This document shows, in pieces, positions 59,001-60,000 of a DNA stretch of 60,000 nt (positions are counted from its first letter, which is position 1; every line of letters starts with the position of its first letter). Location: contig NC_088312.1 of assembly GCF_910592395.1 (NCBI RefSeq), positions 20,097,292 through 20,157,291 on the forward strand, read 5' to 3'. The notes under the pieces are model-generated. The model was not told where the DNA came from, did not search any database, and saw only the letters and a list, made by a program, of their open reading frames with translations. The translations under genes and the position numbers were made by a program. The DNA is from Lineus longissimus. Taxonomy: Eukaryota; Nemertea; Pilidiophora; Heteronemertea; Lineidae.

Positions 59001-59744
59001 TCAGGAACTTGTGGCAACAAATATCTACCTACATGTAGTAACTGGAGATCACCAACAGATGCTCAACAAAGTTGTGTAGAAATTTCTCACAAATTTACGA
59101 CCAGCAGAACCAGATATGAGACAGGATTTTTTGTTTGCACACTGGCTTCACTTTGGTTGTTGGCTTGACTATTTTAGAAGAATATTTCCTACATGTAGTT
59201 CTTGGTCACAATCTTCTCCTAAAGCACCTAAAATGACGTTTTGAAAAAGAAATGTAAACAGGACATGACAATTACCCTTTCATCCAATTGATTGAATATA
59301 TATTCGACGATGACATCATCTTCAATTCCAAGCATCTGTGTGACTTTGTTTGCAATCCATGGCTTGATTATGTCGATGTTCACCTTGGACATGTCCACCT
59401 GAAAAATGAAAAAACTCAGAAATGTTGGTGTGTCTTCATAATATATGACTGCAAAAAGAAAAGTTAATCGAAGTTATTGTTGCAGCCTTGCCAAACTGAT
59501 AACTGAATCGTACACCAAAATTGCGATTTCACAAAACTCTGAAATAAAATGGCAGTCACAGTAAATACTTAAGTCGGGAGCTCTGCTTGAAGTATCTGTT
59601 AATTGGTTTGTTAACAATATACAATACAAGTTAAGCATAATTTCGAGCATTTACCTTCCTCTCCAAACCTTCAGCAAATTTCATTGATTTCATCAGTTTC
59701 TTCTTTTTGTCTGCAAATCGGTTGTCTTGGTCCGCACTAGTTCC
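50578..59744 (-). CDS. SRRM1: SRRM1 (SRm160) splicing coactivator, 13 exons, first exon off the right edge
   Basis: SRRM1 is a nuclear-matrix splicing coactivator. It binds nucleic acid through an N-terminal PWI domain, bridges SR proteins and snRNPs, and is also linked to exon-junction complexes and 3'-end formation. Exons: 59744-59655, 59398-59276, 57065-56895, 56446-56349, 56073-55867, 55521-55333, 55046-54807, 54525-54444, 54032-53921, 53612-52619, 52361-51890, 51445-51317, 50667-50578. Coding bases total 2997 including the TGA at 50580-50578 (998 residues), and all introns are GT-AG and in phase. The order of domains matches human SRRM1 (about 900 residues): PWI, RS/RRSP region, acidic Ser-rich segment with QKRRQYRAHK, long SPRR region, Lys/His-rich tract, and a short helical end (LNKLREQALLSMQRK). 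Human SRRM1 starts with about seven residues on a separate first exon, which explains the missing ATG. Confidence 0.95.
54150..54400 (-). repeat. tRNA-derived SINE copy in an SRRM1 intron
   Basis: Minus strand gtgacatagcttggttagag and gggtttggctt match the second family head; the body is diverged. Confidence 0.4.
56349..59744 (-). CDS. SRRM1: SRRM1 exons encoding the PWI domain and adjoining helix
   Basis: The first four exons in the window. They encode GTSADQDNRFADKKKKLMKS, then VDMSKVNIDIIKPWIANKV, then MQINLTGFLNAKNARSLLHE, then a charged helix beginning AEMERIQSNLKKIEEEV. The Pro-Trp-Ile triplet of exon two is the signature of the PWI fold, a small helical bundle that binds RNA and DNA. 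Residues up to about 130 align with human SRRM1 with few differences, so this is the most conserved part of the gene. Intron two (59275-57066) is long. Exon three begins right after a ctccag acceptor and is followed by a gttag donor. Confidence 0.95.
57066..59275 (-). other. SRRM1: Long SRRM1 intron (about 2.2 kb)
   Basis: AT-rich sequence between the second and third SRRM1 exons seen here. I find no coding segment and no clear transposon. It contains scattered acatgta motifs common to the rest of the window. Confidence 0.6.
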
Positions 59745-60000
59745 CTAAAAAATGTATGAAATATTTTATGACTATCGACTTGAATGAACAACTTGAATGC
59801 CAGCATAACAACACAGTAGATGGCAGGGCATTTAATCACATGCCAATGCCATGGGCATGGGTGATGCGGCATGGGATATCATAATCATCAGTCACCCATG
59901 CAGGACGATGATCCTGCAGACCTACCTAAAAATATCTAACAGAACCGACTGTATGTTAAAGTGCAACATGCCAAGCCGCCGCCACCAACTCTATGACCTC
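59745..60000 (-). other. SRRM1: 5'-most SRRM1 intron sequence in the window
   Basis: Sequence upstream of the acceptor (ttttttag, AG at 59746-59745). No coding exon is visible; the first SRRM1 exon lies beyond the edge. Confidence 0.6.

Overview
This is eukaryotic, intron-rich DNA, most likely from a marine invertebrate (lophotrochozoan or non-vertebrate deuterostome). The evidence is GT-AG introns throughout, animal gene families, tRNA-derived SINEs, TA- and TTAA-flanked DNA transposons, and a Penelope-like fragment. The species cannot be fixed from sequence alone. There is no sign of bacterial gene organisation or CRISPR.

Two genes fill the window, both on the minus strand. (1) Positions 44550 down to 222 are an almost complete VPS13D orthologue. 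I could join 65 coding exons by hand. Every junction is GT-AG, phase is kept across all 64 introns, and the reading frame totals 13665 bases (4555 codons). The last C-terminal exon(s) lie left of position 1. VPS13D is a bridge-like lipid-transfer protein at organelle contact sites. (2) Positions 59744 down to 50578 are SRRM1 (SRm160), a PWI-domain serine/arginine-rich splicing coactivator. It has 13 exons, 2997 bases including the stop. Only the short first coding exon lies beyond the right edge.

Layout: 1-44558 VPS13D; 44559-50577 intergenic, with the SRRM1 3' UTR on the right and foldback elements in the middle; 50578-59744 SRRM1; 59745-60000 first SRRM1 intron. VPS13D introns carry most of the repeats: a 20/21/29-bp satellite (7462-8209), a Kolobok-like THAP transposon (13325-14721), an intron built from three 150-bp copies that include its own 3' splice site (19964-20413), pogo-type elements, SINEs and foldback MITEs.

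The most unusual content is two small insertions (26820-26950 and 37315-37693), each flanked by a 17-18-bp target-site duplication and each containing a hammerhead-ribozyme-like core on the plus strand. The second is one full 342-bp unit plus a partial copy, the layout expected of a metazoan retrozyme. A Penelope-like C-terminal fragment sits 0.7 kb away. The two host genes have no obvious direct functional link, but both human orthologues lie on 1p36, so the pairing may reflect old linkage.
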